The notes beneath the pieces are model-generated. The model worked only from the letters and a program-made list of their open reading frames with translations. It made no database searches and was not told where the DNA came from. A stretch of DNA of 64,000 nucleotides from Micromonospora peucetia. Lineage in GTDB: Bacteria > Actinomycetota > Actinomycetes > Mycobacteriales > Micromonosporaceae. The position numbers and the translations under genes were made by a program. Where the stretch lies: contig NZ_FMIC01000002.1 in NCBI RefSeq assembly GCF_900091625.1, forward strand, positions 6,076,001 through 6,140,000, written 5' to 3'. This document shows, piece by piece, positions 13,256 through 36,300 of this stretch (position 1 is its first letter; every line of letters begins with the position of its first letter).

Positions 13256-16200
13256 TCACAGGCCCTGTCCGGTCAGCCACCGCTGAACGGTGCCGGCGAG
13301 CTCCGGCCCTCGGTCGGCGACCATGCTGAAGTGGTCACCGGGCGCGTCCACCGCCTCGTGCGGGTACGGCCAGCGGGACCGCCAGCCGCCCTCCTCGCCG
13401 TCCCACTCCCCCAACGGCTCGCTGGCCCGGACCAGCAGGGTGGACGCCGCCATCGAGGCCGGCTGCCAGTCCATGAACAGGGGCAGGTAGCCGGCCCAGG
13501 CGGTCGTCCGCCAGTCGTCCATCGGCGTGTACGCGCTTTCCCGGTCGATCATCCCGTCGAGCAGCTTCGGCACCCACCCGCCGAGCACCTCGCTGTTCGC
13601 CGGATAGGTGTCCATCAGCACGACCGCGGCCGGCGACCGGCCCTGGCGTTCCAGCTCACCGGCGAGCAGGTTGGCCACCATCGCGCCGCCGGAGTGGCCG
13701 GCCAGCACGAACGGGCCGGCGCCGACGGCGCCCAGCACCGTGTCGGCGTGCACCCGCAGCAGCGCGTCGAGGTCGGCGGGAATCTCCTCCCCCACGCCGA
13801 ACCCGGGGTTGGGCAGGGCCCAGACGTCGCGTACCCCCCGGAAACCGGCGGCAAGGCGGGCGTACTCGTGGGCCCCGGAGAGCAGGGACATGGTGCAGCA
13901 GCACACCAGCTGCGCCCCGGTGCCCCCCTGTGCCAGCCGGAGGATGCCGGCCGGGCGGGTGAGCTGCGCCGGCTCGCTGAAGCTGGGTCGGAACTGGGCG
14001 AGCTTGACGAGGAGTTCGGCGTACCCGGCCGGATCCTCGCGCGCCTTCGGCTGGTTGAACAGCCCACCGAGCAGTCCGCCACCGGCACTCTCCGGGGCGT
14101 GCCCTCCGTCGACGTCCGGGGTGGCCTCGGCCGCGTCCGCGCCGACGAGTTGACCGAGCAGGTGGCGGGTCAACGCCGTAGGGGTGGGGTGGTCGAAGAG
14201 CAGGGTGGCGGACAGCTCCGTACCCGTCTCCTGGCGCAGCGCGTCCCGCAGTTCCAACGCGGTCAGCGAGTCGAAGCCGAGCTCCAGGAAGTCCCGGTCG
14301 GCCTCGACGGCCCCGGGCGAGGCGTGCCCGAGCACGGTGGCCACCCGCGCCCGGACCAGATCGAGCAGGATCCGGTGCCGATCGCCGGCCGAGGCGCCGG
14401 CCAGCCGGTCGCGCAGCACCCGGGCCGGATCGGTCGCGTCGTTGCCGGGCCTGCCGTCCCGGTGTGCGCCGGCCGCCGCCTCGGGCACGCCGCGCAGCAG
14501 CGGACTGGGCCGTACGGCGGTGAAGGCCGGCACGAACGCGGGCCAGTCGAGGTCGGCGACCGCGAGCTGGTCCTCGCCGCCTGCCACGGCCTGTTGCAGC
14601 GCGGACAGGGCCAGCTCGGCAGCGAGCGGGCGGACCCCCCGGCGGCGCAGCTGTACCGGATCGGTGACCTCGTCCGCCCAGGGCACCCACGCGACGACGG
14701 TGGCCGGCCGGCCGGCGGCGCGACGGTGTGCGGCCAGCGCCTCCAGTCCGGCGCCGGCGGCGGCGGCGACCGCCGCGCCACCGCTGCCCCAGACGGCGGC
14801 GGTGGAGGAGAAGACGACGAACTCGTCGATCGGCTGGTCGGCGCAGGCCCGGTCGAGCAGTTCCACCGCGGTGGTGCGGGCGGTCACGGCGTCGGCCAGG
14901 TCGGCCGGGGCCAGCGCCGCGACCGGGTCGCCGGCCCCGTCGGAGTCGGCGACGTGCAGGACGGTGCGGACTCCGGTGCCGTCGGCAGCCAGCCGGTCCA
15001 GCACCTCGGGCAGCCCGTCGAGGTCGTCGACGACGGTCACGGCGACGTTCGAGACGGTCAGCCCCGCGGGCACCGTGGAGCCGACGAGGACGAGACGGGT
15101 CGCGCCGTGGTCGACGAGCCACCGCAGCAGGTGCGGGGCGCGCGCCTGCGCGGCCCCGTGCACCAGGACCGCACCCCGGGGCCGCCAGTCCGTGTCGGCG
15201 GCGGCGCCGGCCGGGGCGCGGGACAGCCGCCGCGCGTACACCCCGCCGGAACGCACCGCCAGTTGGTCCTCGTCGCCGTCGGCCGCGACGATTCGGGCGA
15301 GCACCGCGAGGGCGGCGTCGTCCGGCTCCGCCGGCAGGTCGACCAGCCCGCCCCAGAGACGCGGCTGTTCCAACGCCAACACCCGACCGAGACCCCAGAG
15401 GTACGCTCCGGCGACGCCGGGCGGGGAGTCGCCCGCGTCGACGGCCACCGCGCCCCGGGTCACGGTCCACACCGGCGCGCCGACCCCGGCGCCGGCGAGG
15501 GCCTGGACCAGCGCGGCGGTGCCGGCGAGCGCGACCGTACCGGCCGCTCCGGCTGGCTCCCCGGCCGCCAGCAGCGAGACCACGACCGACGGGGCGGCCG
15601 CGGCGGGCAGGGCTCGGGCGACCGCAGCCGGGTCGTCGCCCACGGCCACGAGCTCCGGGGCCAGGCCCTCGGCGCGCAGGGCGGCCAACACGGCGGCGGC
15701 GTCGGTCTGTGTCCCGGCCACCACCAGGCAGGGGCCGGTCGGCGGGGTGCCGGCGGACGGCGGGTCGACGCGGACCCAGCCGGTGCGGTACCGCAGGGCG
15801 TCCAGTTCGGATCGGTGACGCCTGCGGTGCCGGTACGCCGCGAGGGCGGGCAGCAGTTCGGTGAGCGCGTCCTGCCGGTCGGCGTCCAGGCCGAGTGTGG
15901 CGGCCAGCGCGGCCGGCCGGTCCGCCTCCACGGCGGCCCAGAACTCCTCGTCCCCGCTGGGCACGGAGGGCTGACCGAGGTCGACGACGAGCGGGTCCGG
16001 CCAGTACCGCTCGTGGTGGAAGGCGTAGGTGGGCAGCTCGATCCTTGCCGCATCGGTACCGGCGAAGAGAGCCGGCCAGTCCACACCGGCCCCGCGCAGG
16101 TCGACGGCGGCGAGCGCGGCGAGCAGGCTGGCCGGTTCCGGCTGGTCCCGGCGACCGAGCGGCACGAAGGCCGCCGGCTCGGCGTCGGCCAGGCACTCCC

Positions 16201-18745
16201 GGGCCAGCGCGGTCAGGGCCCCGTCGGGGCCCAGCTCCAGGAAGGTCGCCACGCCGGCGGCGGCCAGGGTGACGACGCCGTCGTGGAAGCGGACGGTGTC
16301 CCGGACGTGGTCCACCCAGTAGCCCGGGTCGGTTGCCTGGGCTGCGGTGAGCAGCTCGCCGGTGCGGTCGGAGACGACCGGCAGGGTCGGCGGGTGCCAG
16401 GTGACCTTCTCCGCGATCACCCGGAAGTCGGCCAGCATGCCGTCCATCCGGGCGGAGTGGAAGGCGTGGCTGACCCGCAGTCGGCGGGACCGTCGGCCCT
16501 GGGCGGCTAGTTGCCTGCCGGCCGCGAGCACGGCCTCCTCGTCGCCGGAGAGCACCACCGACCTGGGGCCGTTCACGGCGGCCAGCGCCACCCGGTCGTC
16601 GAGCGACGCGGCCACCTCGGCCTCGGACGCCCGGACCGCCAGCATCGCCCCGCCGGCCGGCAGCTCCTGCATCAGCCGCCCGCGGGCGGCCACCAGGGTC
16701 GCCGCGTCGGCCAGCGACAGCACGCCGGCGACGTGCGCCGCGGCCAGCTCGCCGACTGAGTGGCCGAGCAGGTGCTGCGGGCGCAGCCCCCACGTGGTGA
16801 CCAGCCGGAAGGCGGCCACCTGGTAGGCGAACAGCGCCGGCTGGGTGAACTCGGTACGGTCCAGCAGCGCCGCCTCGGGCGAGTCGGGGTGGGCGAAGAC
16901 CACCTCCCGCAGCGGTCGGCTCAGGTGCCGGTCCAGCTCCCCGGCCACCTCGTCGAAGGCGGCGGCGAAGACCGGGAATCGGCGGTGCAGCTCGGCGCCC
17001 ATGCCGGGGCGCTGGGCGCCCTGGCCGGTGAAGAGGAAGGCGACCCGGCCGGCCGGGCGGGCCACCCCGCGCACCACACCGGGGGCGTTGCGCTCCTCGG
17101 CGACCGCGCGCAGGCCGGCCAGCAGCCCGTCCCGGTCGTCGCCGATCACCGCGGCCCGGTGCGGCAGCGCCGCCCGGGTGGTGACCAGCGAGTACGCCAC
17201 GTCGGCCGGGGCCAGGTCGGGATGGGCGACCAGGTGTTCCAGCAGCCGCCGGGCCTGCCCGACCAGGGCCGGCGCGGACCGGGCGGAGACGATCCACGGG
17301 GTCGGCGGGGCGGGCGTACCGGACGGACGGACGGCGTCGGTCTCCGCCTCCACGGCCTGCTCGACGATGACGTGCGCGTTGGTGCCGCTGATCCCGAAAG
17401 CGGATACCCCGGCCCGGCGCGGCTGCCCGGTCTCCGGCCAGGGCTGCGCCCCGGTCAGCAGGGACACCGCCCCGGCCGACCAGTCGACGTGCGGGGTGGG
17501 CTCGTCCACATGCAGCGTCGGCGGCAGCACCCCGTGCCGCATCGCGAGAACCATCTTCATCACCCCGGCCACACCCGCCGCCGCCTGGGTGTGACCAATG
17601 TTCGACTTGATCGACCCCAACCACAACGGCCGATCCACCGGACGGTCCTTGCCATACGTCGCCAGCAGCGCCTGCGCCTCGATCGGATCACCCAACGTGG
17701 TGCCCGTACCATGCGCCTCCACCACGTCCACCTGCTCAGCGGTCAACCCCGCGCTGGCCAGGGCCTGCCGGATCACCCGGCGTTGGGAGGGGCCGTTCGG
17801 GGCGGTCAGCCCGCTGCTCGCCCCGTCCTGGTTGACGGCGCTGCCCCGCACCACGGCAAGAACCGGGTGGCCGTTGCGGCGGGCGTCGGAGAGCCGCTCG
17901 ACCAGCAGCATGCCGGCCCCCTCGGACCAGCCGGTGCCGTCGGCGGCGGCGGCGAACGACTTGCACCGGCCGTCGGTGGACAGGCCGCGCTGCCGGGAGA
18001 ACTCGACGAAGACGGTCGGGGTGGCCATCACCGACACCCCGCCGACCAGCGCCATGGTGCACTCCTTCAGCCGCAGCGCCTGGCAGGCGAGGTGCAGCGC
18101 GACCAGGGACGAACTGCAGGCGGTGTCCACGGTGACCGCCGGCCCCTCCAGTCCCAGGGCGTACGAGATCCGGCCGCTGGCCACGGCGGCGGCGCTGCCG
18201 GTACCGAGGTAGCCCTCGACGCCGCCGCTGACGCCGGTGAGCAGCGCGGCGTAGTCGCCCTGGCTGCTGGTCGCCGCGTACACCCCGGTGGACGCGCCGC
18301 GCAGCGTGGTCGGGTCGATGCCGGCCCGCTCGAACGCCTCCCAGGCGGTCTCCAGCAGCAACCGCTGCTGCGGGTCCATGGCCAGGGCCTCGCGCGGGCT
18401 GATACCGAAGAAGTCGGGGTCGAAGTCCCCGGCGGAATAGAGGAACCCGCCCTCCCGCACGTACGACGTGCCCCGGCTGTTCGGGTCGGGATCGGGGTCG
18501 TAGAGCGCGCCCAGGTTCCAGCCCCGGTCGTCGGGGAACGCCGACATCGCGTCGGTGCCGCCGGCGACCAGGTCCCACAGCTGCTCCGGCGACCCGACGC
18601 CGCCGGGGAACCGGCAGCTCATCCCGATGATCGCCACCGGTTCGCTGAGCGCGGCGGTCAGCTGCTGGTTCTGTTGCTTGAGCTTCTGGTTGTCGAGCAG
18701 GGACGCGCGCAGCGCGCCGACGACCTCGTCCAGTGAAACACTCAT
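13256..18745 (-). CDS. Type I PKS F, terminal module KS-AT-KR(inactive)-ACP-TE
   Basis: This 1829-residue protein holds the last elongation module and the release domain. An N-terminal docking coiled coil (1-32) precedes KS (from 35; Cys210). AT follows, with active Ser663 in GHSVGE and HAFH at 760-763, which predicts malonyl-CoA. The KR (about 1185-1370) looks dead. Its NADPH loop reads [10 protein letters not shown] instead of TGGTGALG, and the Tyr/Asn catalytic region is [13 protein letters not shown] Ser is 1493. The TE (about 1600-1829) has GHSGGA (Ser1685) and GDHFSMV (His1805). The unreduced beta-ketone would become C3 of the product, and the TE would cyclise or hydrolyse the chain. 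The frame is open upstream to 19015, but GAGGAG at 18752-18757 fixes the ATG at 18745, 25 nt after PKS E stops. Confidence 0.95.
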   Translation of the reverse strand: MSVSLDEVVGALRASLLDNQKLKQQNQQLTAALSEPVAIIGMSCRFPGGVGSPEQLWDLVAGGTDAMSAFPDDRGWNLGALYDPDPDPNSRGTSYVREGGFLYSAGDFDPDFFGISPREALAMDPQQRLLLETAWEAFERAGIDPTTLRGASTGVYAATSSQGDYAALLTGVSGGVEGYLGTGSAAAVASGRISYALGLEGPAVTVDTACSSSLVALHLACQALRLKECTMALVGGVSVMATPTVFVEFSRQRGLSTDGRCKSFAAAADGTGWSEGAGMLLVERLSDARRNGHPVLAVVRGSAVNQDGASSGLTAPNGPSQRRVIRQALASAGLTAEQVDVVEAHGTGTTLGDPIEAQALLATYGKDRPVDRPLWLGSIKSNIGHTQAAAGVAGVMKMVLAMRHGVLPPTLHVDEPTPHVDWSAGAVSLLTGAQPWPETGQPRRAGVSAFGISGTNAHVIVEQAVEAETDAVRPSGTPAPPTPWIVSARSAPALVGQARRLLEHLVAHPDLAPADVAYSLVTTRAALPHRAAVIGDDRDGLLAGLRAVAEERNAPGVVRGVARPAGRVAFLFTGQGAQRPGMGAELHRRFPVFAAAFDEVAGELDRHLSRPLREVVFAHPDSPEAALLDRTEFTQPALFAYQVAAFRLVTTWGLRPQHLLGHSVGELAAAHVAGVLSLADAATLVAARGRLMQELPAGGAMLAVRASEAEVAASLDDRVALAAVNGPRSVVLSGDEEAVLAAGRQLAAQGRRSRRLRVSHAFHSARMDGMLADFRVIAEKVTWHPPTLPVVSDRTGELLTAAQATDPGYWVDHVRDTVRFHDGVVTLAAAGVATFLELGPDGALTALARECLADAEPAAFVPLGRRDQPEPASLLAALAAVDLRGAGVDWPALFAGTDAARIELPTYAFHHERYWPDPLVVDLGQPSVPSGDEEFWAAVEADRPAALAATLGLDADRQDALTELLPALAAYRHRRRHRSELDALRYRTGWVRVDPPSAGTPPTGPCLVVAGTQTDAAAVLAALRAEGLAPELVAVGDDPAAVARALPAAAAPSVVVSLLAAGEPAGAAGTVALAGTAALVQALAGAGVGAPVWTVTRGAVAVDAGDSPPGVAGAYLWGLGRVLALEQPRLWGGLVDLPAEPDDAALAVLARIVAADGDEDQLAVRSGGVYARRLSRAPAGAAADTDWRPRGAVLVHGAAQARAPHLLRWLVDHGATRLVLVGSTVPAGLTVSNVAVTVVDDLDGLPEVLDRLAADGTGVRTVLHVADSDGAGDPVAALAPADLADAVTARTTAVELLDRACADQPIDEFVVFSSTAAVWGSGGAAVAAAAGAGLEALAAHRRAAGRPATVVAWVPWADEVTDPVQLRRRGVRPLAAELALSALQQAVAGGEDQLAVADLDWPAFVPAFTAVRPSPLLRGVPEAAAGAHRDGRPGNDATDPARVLRDRLAGASAGDRHRILLDLVRARVATVLGHASPGAVEADRDFLELGFDSLTALELRDALRQETGTELSATLLFDHPTPTALTRHLLGQLVGADAAEATPDVDGGHAPESAGGGLLGGLFNQPKAREDPAGYAELLVKLAQFRPSFSEPAQLTRPAGILRLAQGGTGAQLVCCCTMSLLSGAHEYARLAAGFRGVRDVWALPNPGFGVGEEIPADLDALLRVHADTVLGAVGAGPFVLAGHSGGAMVANLLAGELERQGRSPAAVVLMDTYPANSEVLGGWVPKLLDGMIDRESAYTPMDDWRTTAWAGYLPLFMDWQPASMAASTLLVRASEPLGEWDGEEGGWRSRWPYPHEAVDAPGDHFSMVADRGPELAGTVQRWLTGQGL
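17472..17735 (-). repeat. 264-bp exact direct repeat, copy in PKS F
   Basis: This segment of the KS-coding region is identical, base for base as read by eye, to 52705-52968 in PKS B, 35.2 kb away. It spans the KS catalytic-His regions (VEAHGTG and SNIGH). Codon choices in the block, such as gaccccaaccacaac on the plus strand, are less GC-biased than in the flanks. Confidence 0.85.
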
Positions 18746-18751
18746 CGGGGG

Positions 18752-18757
18752 CTCCTC
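18752..18757 (-). promoter_or_regulatory. Ribosome-binding site deciding the PKS F start
   Basis: GAGGAG on the minus strand lies 6 nt before the ATG at 18745. Sequence upstream of that ATG in the same frame is out-of-frame read-through of PKS E and is not part of the protein. Confidence 0.75.
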
Positions 18758-18770
18758 AGGGCCGGCCGGG

Positions 18771-28262
<9,492 letters not shown>

Positions 28263-28311
28263 CGGAGTGCCGCTTCCTCGCAAGGGACGGGGAGAGAACT
28301 GGAGCCGGGGG

Positions 28312-31300
28312 TCAGGAGATGCCGAGGTCCTTGTCCACCATCGCGAACAGTTCGTCGTCGGTGGCGTCGTCGAGGTGCCGGCCGATGGCGGCGCCACCGC
28401 TGTCCTGGCCGAGGCGGGAGAGCATCGCCTGCAGACGTACGGTGGCCCGTACCCGGGCCGCCTCGTCCCGCGCCACCACGTCGAGGCTGTCGGCGATCCG
28501 GTCGAGGTCGTCGAGGAGGGCGATCGGGGTGACCACGTCGTCGTGGGCGACCTCGGCGAAGAGGTACTCCGCCAGGGTCGTCGGGGTCGGGTAGTCGAAG
28601 ACCAGGGTGACCGGAAGGGCCACGCCGGTGGCCGAGCCGAGTCGGTTGCGCAGCTCGACGGCGGTGACGGAGTCGAAGCCCAGTTCCCGGAACGCCCGGT
28701 GCTCGTCCACCGACTCGGCGGACGGATAGTTGAGCACGGCGGCAACCTGGCTGCGGACCAGGCCGAGCAGCACGGCGTGCCGGTCGGCGGCGGGCAGCCC
28801 GGCGAGCCGCTCCTGCAACGAGTCCGGGCCGTCGCCGGCCGCCACGCTGGCCACCTTCTCGGCCGTGGCGAGCCGGCGCACGTCCGGCAGGTCGCTGATC
28901 AGCGGGCCGGGCCGGGTGGCGGTGAAGGCGACGGAGAACCTCTCCCAGGCCATGTCGGCGATGGTGAGGAACGCCTCGCCGTGGTCCACGGCCTGGTGCA
29001 ACGCGGCGATGGCCGCGTCGGGGGTCATCTCGGGTACGCCGTGCCGGTGCAGCAGTTCGCCGAGCGGCCCGTCGGCCATGCCGCCGCCGGCCCACGCCCC
29101 CCAGGCGATGGACGTGGCGGTCAGCCCGAGGCCACGTCGGTGCTGGGCGAGCGCGTCGAGGAACGCGTTGCTCGGGGCGTAGTTGCCGACGCCGGAGCTG
29201 GCCACGCTGCCGGCGAAGGACGAGAACATGATGAACGCGGACAGTTCGTGGTCGAGGGTCAGCTCGTGCAGGTTGTACGCGACGTCGACCTTGGCCTGGA
29301 GCACCCGCTCGATCTGTTCCAGCCGGATGTCGTTGATCATGGCGTCGTCGAGCACGGCGGAGGCGTGCACGACCGTGGTGAGCGGGTACTCGGCGGGGAT
29401 CGCGTCGATCAGGCCGGCCAGCGCGTCCCGGTCGGAGGCGTCGCACTCGACCACGGTGGCCTGCGCGCCCAGTTCGGTGAGGTCGTCGACGAGCTGCCGA
29501 GCGCCCGGCGCGGCCATGCCCCGCCGGCTGACGACGACGATGTTCTCCACACCGCTGCGGGCCAGCCAGCGGGCGGCGTGCCCACCGAGCGCGCCGGTGC
29601 CGCCGGTGACCAGCGCCGTGCCGTACGGCTGCCACGGGTTCGCGGGCTGGCTCTCGCCGAGCGGGACCCGGGTGAGCCGGCGGGCGAGCAGGCCGCCGGG
29701 GCGTACCGCGATCTGGTCCTCCTCCCCGGCGGTGGTGAGGGCCGCGACCAGCAGGTCGGCGCAGCGCTCGTCGACGGCCTCGGGCAGGTCCACGAGACCG
29801 CCCCAGCGCTGCGGGTGCTCCAGCGCGGCGACCCGGCCGAAGCCCCAGACCAGCGACTGCACCGGGGAGCGCAGCAGGTCGGCCCGGCCGACCGACGCGG
29901 CGCCCGAGGTGACGCTCCACATCGGGGCGCGCAGACCGATGTCGCCGAGGGCCTGGAAGAGCGCGACGGTGGCGGCGAAGCCGCCGGGCACGGACGGGTG
30001 CAGCGGGTGGGCCAGCTCGTCGAAGGCGAGCAGCGAGACCACGCCGGTCACCTCGGCGGCGGCGTCGCCGCCCGGTGCGGCGGCGAGCGCCTCTTGCAGC
30101 AGCTTGCCGAACTGGTCGCGGTCGACGTCGGGAGTGGAGACGGCAACCGGGACGAGCGTCGCGCCGGCGGTCGTGAACGCCTCGACGCAGGCGTCCTGCC
30201 AGGGCTCGATGATGTCGCCGGTCGGCATGACGACGACCCAGGTGCCGGTCATACCCCGGTTGGCGACGCCGGTCAGCGGCTTCCAGGTGTCCTGGTAGCG
30301 CCAGCTGTCGATGTCGGACTGCCTGCGCCGCTGCCGGCGCCAGGAGGTGAGCAGCGGCAGGGCCGGGAGCAGCGCGTCGAGAACCTCGTGGGCCGGGGTG
30401 TCCTCGGTGGCGATGGTCTCGGCGAGGGCGGTGACGTCCCCGCGTTCCACGGCGGCCCAGAAGCTCGCGTCGCTCGGGTCGGCCGCCTGCTGGAGCAGGC
30501 TCTCCAGGTCGGGGCCGCCGCTGCCGTCCAGCCAGAACCGCTGGTGGTCGAAGGCGTACGTGGGCAGCGGCGCCACCTCGGCCTCGGCGAGGACGTCCGC
30601 CAGGTCGACCGGCAGGCCGATGGCGTACGCGGTGGCCAGGTTGGTCAGCAGCCGGGTCGGGTCGTCGTCGCCGCGGCGCAGGCTGCCGAGGGTGTGGCCG
30701 GTGACCCCGGTGTCGTCGAGGATCGCCGCCACCGGCATCGTCAGCACGGGGTGCGGGCTGATCTCCACGAACGTGGTGTGCCCGGCGGTGACGGCCACCC
30801 GGACGGCGGCGTCGAAGCGCACCGTCCGGCGCAGGTTGTCGTACCAGTAGTCCGCGCCCATCGAGGCCGGGTCGGCCCAGTCACCGGTGAGCGTGGAGAC
30901 CAGTCGGGTGTGACCAGCCTGCGGGGTGACGTCGGCCAGGTCCGTGCGGAGCTGTTCGGCCACCTGCTCGACGGCCGCCGAGTGGGAGGCGTAGTCCACC
31001 GGAATCAGGCGCGCCCGAATGCCGTCGGCCTGGCACGCCTCCACCAGGTCGGCGACGGGCTGCGGCGGACCGGACACCACCACGGTGGACGGTCCGTTGA
31101 CCGCCGCCACCCCGACCCCGGGGAACCGGGGCAGACGCTCGGTGACCGCGTCGGCGGACAGGTCCACCGACGCCATCGTCCCGGTGCCCCGCAGCACGGC
31201 CAGCGCACGGGAGCGCAGGGCGACGGTCTTCGCGGCGTCCGCCAGGCTGAGAATGCCCGCCACGCATGCCGCGCCGATCTCACCCTGCGAGTGCCCGACC

Positions 31301-33300
31301 ACCGCGTCAGGGACGACGCCAGCCGCGCGCCACACGGCCGCGAGGGCGACGCCGACGGCCCACAGGACCGGCTGCACGACCTCGACCCGGTCCAGCCACG
31401 ACTCGTCGTCGCCGGTGAGCACCGAGACGAGGTCCACGTCCAGGTACGGCGCGAGGGCCCGCTGGCACTCGGCCAGCCGCGCGTCGAACACCGACGTACG
31501 ACCGACCAGACCGGCGGCCATCCGCGCCGACTGGGCACCCTGGCCGGGGAAGACGAAGACGGGGCCGCCACCGGAACCGGTGACCGCACCGGTGACGAGG
31601 TTGCCGGCCGGGTGGCCGGCAGCCAGGGCGTCCAGCCCGGCGAGCAGTTCCTCGGCGCTCACGCCGACCACGGCGGCGCGGTGGTCGAACGTCGACCGGG
31701 TGGTGGCGAGGGACCAGCCGACCGCCGCCGGGGCGAGGTCGCCGTGCTCGCGCACGCGCTGCGCGAGCCGGGCGGCCTGACCGGCGAGAGCGGCCTTCGA
31801 CCGGGCCGACACCGGCCAGACCGTCGCGTCCGAGGCGATCAGCCCGGGCCGCCGCACGGGCTCGACGGCGACGGCCTCGACGGCCACGCCGTCGATGTTC
31901 TCCGGGTCGGCTACGCGCGGCCGGTACTCCTCCAGGATCACGTGGGCGTTGGTGCCGCTCACGCCGAACGAGGAGACGCCGCCGCGGCGGGGACGGTCCA
32001 GTTCCGGCCACGGCTTGGACTCGGTGAGCAGGGACACCGCGCCGGCGGTCCAGTCCACGTGCGCGGACGGCTCGTCGACGTGCAGGGTCTCCGGCATGAC
32101 GCCGTTGCGCAGCGCCATCACCATCTTGACCAGCCCGGCCACGCCGGCGGCGCTCTGGGTGTGGCCGATGTTCGACTTCACCGAGCCGAGCCACAGCGGC
32201 CGGTCCGCCGGCCGGTCCTGCCCGTACGTGGCGATGAGCGCCTGCGCCTCGATCGGGTCGCCGAGGGTGGTGCCGGTGCCGTGCGCCTCGACCATGTCGA
32301 CGTCGGCGGTGCCGAGCCGGGCGTTCGCGAGGGCCTGCCGGATGACCCGCTGCTGGGAGGGGCCGTTCGGGGCGGTGAGCCCGTTGGACGCGCCGTCCTG
32401 GTTGAGGGCGCTGCCCCGGATCACGGCGAGGATCGGGTGGCCGTTGCGCTCGGCGTCGGCCAGCCGCTCCACGACGAGCACGCCGCCGCCCTCGCCCCAG
32501 CCGGTGCCGTCCGCGCCGTTCGCGAAGGCCCTGCACCGGCCGTCGACGGACATGCCGCGCTGCCGGGAGAAGACGACGAACACACCGGGGGTGACCATCA
32601 CCGTGACGCCACCGGCGATGGCCAGGTCGCACTCGCCGCGACGCAGCGCGTTCACGGCGAGGTGCAGGGCCACCAGCGAGGAGGAGCAGGCGGTGTCGAC
32701 GGTGACGGCGGGGCCGTTGAGGCCGAGGGTGAACGAGATCCGGCCGGACGCGACGCTGGTGGTGTTGCCGGTGCCGATGTACATGTCGACGCCCTCGGGC
32801 ACGTTCGGCAGACCCATGCCGTAGTTCGAGGTGCTCAGCCCGACGAAGACACCGGTGGAACTGCCGCGCAGCGACAGCGGGTCGATGCCGGCCCGCTCGA
32901 CGGCCTCCCAGGACGTCTCCAGCAGCAACCGCTGCTGCGGGTCCATGGCGAGGGCCTCACGCGGCGAGATGCCGAACAGGGACGGGTCGAAGTCACCGGC
33001 GCCGTCGAGGAACCCGCCGATGCGGGTGTAGCTCTTGCCCGGCTTGTTGGGGTCGGGGTCGTAGAGCGCCTCCAGGTCCCAACCCCGGTCGTCGGGGAAC
33101 TCGGTGAGCGCGTCCCGGCCGTCGGCGACAAGCTTCCACAGGTCCTCCGGCGACCGGACGCCACCGGGGAAGCGGCAGCTCATCGAGACGATGGCCAGCG
33201 GCTCCTGGTCGCGTGCCTCGACGGTCTGCAGCTTGCGCCTGGTGTCGTGCAGGTCGGCGGTCACCCGCTTGAGGAAGTACCGCAGCTTGTCGTCGCTCAT
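28312..33300 (-). CDS. Type I PKS D, one module KS-AT-KR-ACP
   Basis: This single-module protein has 1662 residues. The docking helix [17 protein letters not shown] precedes KS (from 33; Cys205). AT has Ser671 in GHSQGE and YASH from residue 770, predicting methylmalonyl-CoA. KR is intact (TGGTGALG, Tyr1374 in GNYAPSN, LDD motif: B type). ACP Ser is 1544 in GFDSVT. The C-terminal docking region ends [13 protein letters not shown]. It should add a methyl-branched unit and leave a beta-hydroxyl (C8 methyl, C9 OH by colinear count). The KS is slightly unusual in having [17 protein letters not shown] before the active site. Its start is 36 nt after PKS C stops, and PKS E begins 49 nt after its stop. 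Confidence 0.95.
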   Translation of the reverse strand: MSDDKLRYFLKRVTADLHDTRRKLQTVEARDQEPLAIVSMSCRFPGGVRSPEDLWKLVADGRDALTEFPDDRGWDLEALYDPDPNKPGKSYTRIGGFLDGAGDFDPSLFGISPREALAMDPQQRLLLETSWEAVERAGIDPLSLRGSSTGVFVGLSTSNYGMGLPNVPEGVDMYIGTGNTTSVASGRISFTLGLNGPAVTVDTACSSSLVALHLAVNALRRGECDLAIAGGVTVMVTPGVFVVFSRQRGMSVDGRCRAFANGADGTGWGEGGGVLVVERLADAERNGHPILAVIRGSALNQDGASNGLTAPNGPSQQRVIRQALANARLGTADVDMVEAHGTGTTLGDPIEAQALIATYGQDRPADRPLWLGSVKSNIGHTQSAAGVAGLVKMVMALRNGVMPETLHVDEPSAHVDWTAGAVSLLTESKPWPELDRPRRGGVSSFGVSGTNAHVILEEYRPRVADPENIDGVAVEAVAVEPVRRPGLIASDATVWPVSARSKAALAGQAARLAQRVREHGDLAPAAVGWSLATTRSTFDHRAAVVGVSAEELLAGLDALAAGHPAGNLVTGAVTGSGGGPVFVFPGQGAQSARMAAGLVGRTSVFDARLAECQRALAPYLDVDLVSVLTGDDESWLDRVEVVQPVLWAVGVALAAVWRAAGVVPDAVVGHSQGEIGAACVAGILSLADAAKTVALRSRALAVLRGTGTMASVDLSADAVTERLPRFPGVGVAAVNGPSTVVVSGPPQPVADLVEACQADGIRARLIPVDYASHSAAVEQVAEQLRTDLADVTPQAGHTRLVSTLTGDWADPASMGADYWYDNLRRTVRFDAAVRVAVTAGHTTFVEISPHPVLTMPVAAILDDTGVTGHTLGSLRRGDDDPTRLLTNLATAYAIGLPVDLADVLAEAEVAPLPTYAFDHQRFWLDGSGGPDLESLLQQAADPSDASFWAAVERGDVTALAETIATEDTPAHEVLDALLPALPLLTSWRRQRRRQSDIDSWRYQDTWKPLTGVANRGMTGTWVVVMPTGDIIEPWQDACVEAFTTAGATLVPVAVSTPDVDRDQFGKLLQEALAAAPGGDAAAEVTGVVSLLAFDELAHPLHPSVPGGFAATVALFQALGDIGLRAPMWSVTSGAASVGRADLLRSPVQSLVWGFGRVAALEHPQRWGGLVDLPEAVDERCADLLVAALTTAGEEDQIAVRPGGLLARRLTRVPLGESQPANPWQPYGTALVTGGTGALGGHAARWLARSGVENIVVVSRRGMAAPGARQLVDDLTELGAQATVVECDASDRDALAGLIDAIPAEYPLTTVVHASAVLDDAMINDIRLEQIERVLQAKVDVAYNLHELTLDHELSAFIMFSSFAGSVASSGVGNYAPSNAFLDALAQHRRGLGLTATSIAWGAWAGGGMADGPLGELLHRHGVPEMTPDAAIAALHQAVDHGEAFLTIADMAWERFSVAFTATRPGPLISDLPDVRRLATAEKVASVAAGDGPDSLQERLAGLPAADRHAVLLGLVRSQVAAVLNYPSAESVDEHRAFRELGFDSVTAVELRNRLGSATGVALPVTLVFDYPTPTTLAEYLFAEVAHDDVVTPIALLDDLDRIADSLDVVARDEAARVRATVRLQAMLSRLGQDSGGAAIGRHLDDATDDELFAMVDKDLGIS

Positions 33301-33336
33301 CGGGTGGCACCTGCCTCGATCTGAAGGTTGGTCATC

Positions 33337-36300
33337 TCAGGAGATTCCAAACTCTTTGCTGATGAAGTCGAAGATCTCGTCGTCACTGGCCGAGTCGAGA
33401 TCGGGCCGGTCCGGTTCGACGGCGGGCCCGGCCGCCAGGTCGGACGCCTTGGCGAGCAGGTCCTGCATCCGGGCGGTGAACCGGGCCCGGGCCGCCGGGT
33501 CGAGCGGGATGGCGGTGAGCAGGCTCTCCACCGTGTCGATGCCCTGGAAGAGGGGCTGCGTGGAGGGTGCCGCGTCGGCGGCGATCTCGCTGGTCAGCTT
33601 CTCGGCGAGCGCGGTCGGCGTCGGGTAGTCGAAGACCAGCGTCGCCGGCAGCCGCAGCCCGGACAGGCCGTTGAGCCGGTTGCGCAGGTCGACCGCGGTG
33701 AGCGAGTCGAAGCCCAGGTCGGTGAAGAGCCGGTTCGGGTCGACGGCGTCGGCGCCGGCGTGACCGAGGACGGCGGCGATGTTCGCCCGTACCACGTCGA
33801 GCACCACCTTGAGCCGCTCCGGACCGGCCAGGCCGGCGAGTCGCTGGCCGAGCTGCACCCCGCCGCCGCGGGCGCCGGTGGCGTCGGCAGAACGCCGCTG
33901 CGGCGCCCGGACCAGGGCCCGCAGCATCGACGCGAGGGTGCCGGCCTCCGCCTGCGCCCGCAGCGTCGCTACGTCCAGGCGCATCGGCACGACGGCCGCC
34001 GCGTCGAGCCGCCACGCGGCGTCGAAGAGGTTCAGCGCCTGCTCGGTGGCCAGCCCGGCCGCGCCCTGCTCGGCCATCCGCCGCACGTCGTCGTCGCCGA
34101 GGTGGCCGGTCATGCCGCTGGCCTGCTCCCACAGGCCCCACGCGAGCGAGATGCCGGCGAGTCCGCGGGCCCGGCGGTGCGCCGCAAGGGCGTCGAGGAA
34201 GGCGTTCGACGCCGCGTAGTTGGACTGGCCGGCGCTGCCCAGGGTGGCCGCCGCCGAGGAGAAGAGGACGAAGGCCGCGAGGTCCAGGTGGGCCGTGAGG
34301 CGGTGCAGGTGCCAGGCCGCGTCGATCTTCGGCACGGCGACCGCGTCCACCCGTTCGGGGGTCATCGACTCCAGCACACCGTCGTCGAGGACGCCGGCGG
34401 CGTGCACCACTGCGGTGAGGGGGTGCTCGGCGGGCACCCCGGCCAGCAGCGCCGACAGGGCGTCGGGGTCGGCGGCGTCGCAGGCCGCGACGGTCACCTC
34501 CGTACCGGTGCCGGCGAGTTCGGTGACCAGGTCGCCGATCCCCTCGGCCGCCGCGCCGCGTCGCCCGGCCAGCAGCAGGTGCCGTACGCCGTGGGTGGTG
34601 GCGAGGTGGCGGGCCAGGATGCGGCCAAGGACGCCGGTCCCGCCGGTGACCAGCACGGTGCCGTCCGGGTCGATCCCGCCGGGCAGCGGCTCCACCCCGG
34701 CCGGGACCCGCCCGAGCCGTGGGGTGCGTACCTGCCCGGCCCGTACGGCGAGCTGCGGTTCGCCGGAGGCGATCGCGGCGGCCAGCGCGCTGGTGCTGTC
34801 CGTGGTGTCGTCGAGGTCGACGAGCTGGCACCGGCCCGGGTGTTCGAGTTGCGCCGTGCGCAGCAGACCCCAGACCGGGGCCTGCCGCAGGTTGACCAGC
34901 TGCTGCTCCCCTGCCGCCACGGCGTCCCGGGTGACCAGCACCAGCCGGGACTCGGCGAACCGGTCGTCGGCGAGCCAGGTCCGCAACGCGGCGAGGGTAC
35001 GGTGCGTGGTGGCCCGTGCCTGCCCGGCCAGCGCCGGGTCCGTCGGGTCCCCGACACCGCCGACCGGGACGATCACCGCCTCGGGCGTCGACTCGCCCCC
35101 GGTGAGCAGATCGCCCAGCGAGTCGAGGTCGACGTCGGTACGCACCCGGGCACCGGCCGCCTCGCAGGCGGCGCTGAGGGCCAGGTCGTCGCCGAGCACC
35201 ACCCAGCGGGTGGCCGCCGGCACAGGGCCGGTGGGTACCGGCAGCACCGGCCAGTCCACCTGGAACAGCGACTCGTGTCGGCCGGAACGGGCCGCGCCGA
35301 GCGAGTCGCCGGCGACCCGCCGCATGATCAGCGAGTCGACGTGCAGCACCGGAGCCCCGGTGGCGTCGGCCACCTGGAAGGAGACGCCGACCTCGCCGGC
35401 TGCGGCGACGCGCACCCGCAGGGCGGTGGCACCGGCGGCGAGCAGGGAGACGCCGGTCCAGGCGAACGGAAGACGGGGCACGGTGGCGTCGGCGCCGTCG
35501 CCCATCCGGCCGAGGAAGCCGCCGATCGACATGGCCTGCAACGCGCCGTCCAACAGCGCCGGGTGCACGCCGAAGCGGCCGGCCTCGGCGTGGTGGTCGG
35601 TGGGCAGCTCGACCTCGGCGAAGACCTCGTCGTCGCGGGTCCACGCGGCGCGCAGGCCACGGAACGCCGGGCCGTACCCGAAGACGGTCGCCTCGATCCC
35701 GGCGTAGAAGTCGTCAGCCTCGACGCGCGTCGCGCCGGGCGGTGGCCACACCCCCAGGTCGAAGGCGGGCGCGGTGCCGCCGGCCGGTTCCGGGCCGAGC
35801 AGGCCCGTGGCGTGGCAGGTCCAGGCGACGTCGGCCAGGATCTCGTCCGAGCCGTCCCGGTAGGGCCGGGAGTAGAGCTGCACGGCGCGTCGCCCGTCGT
35901 CGTCCCGGTCGCCGACCATCAGCTGTACCTGGAGCGCGCCGAGTTCGGGCAGGACGAGCGGGGCGAGCAGGGTCAGCTCCTCCACCGTCGGGCAGCCGGC
36001 CTGCTCACCGGCGTACGTGGCCAGTTCCACGAAGGCGGTGCCGGGCAGCAGGATGTTGTCCATCACCCGGTGCTCGCCGAGCCAGGGGTGGGTACGCACC
36101 GACAGCCGCCCGGTGAAGACCATCCGCTCGCTGTCGGGGAAGGTCAGGGTGGCGCTGAGCAGCGGGTGTCCGGCGTCCTGGAGGCCGGCGGAGCTGACGT
36201 CGTGCGCCCGGTGCACCGGCGGGTCGACCCAGTACCGCTGGTGGTCGAAGGCGTAGGTGGGCAGTGTGACGGTGTCGGTCCCGGCGAGGACCGTGGTCAG

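Noticed and set aside
28263..28745. Upstream in-frame extension of PKS E
   Set aside because: It lies over the ACP and docking region of PKS D in a different frame. The real start is the ATG at 28262 before the docking helix.
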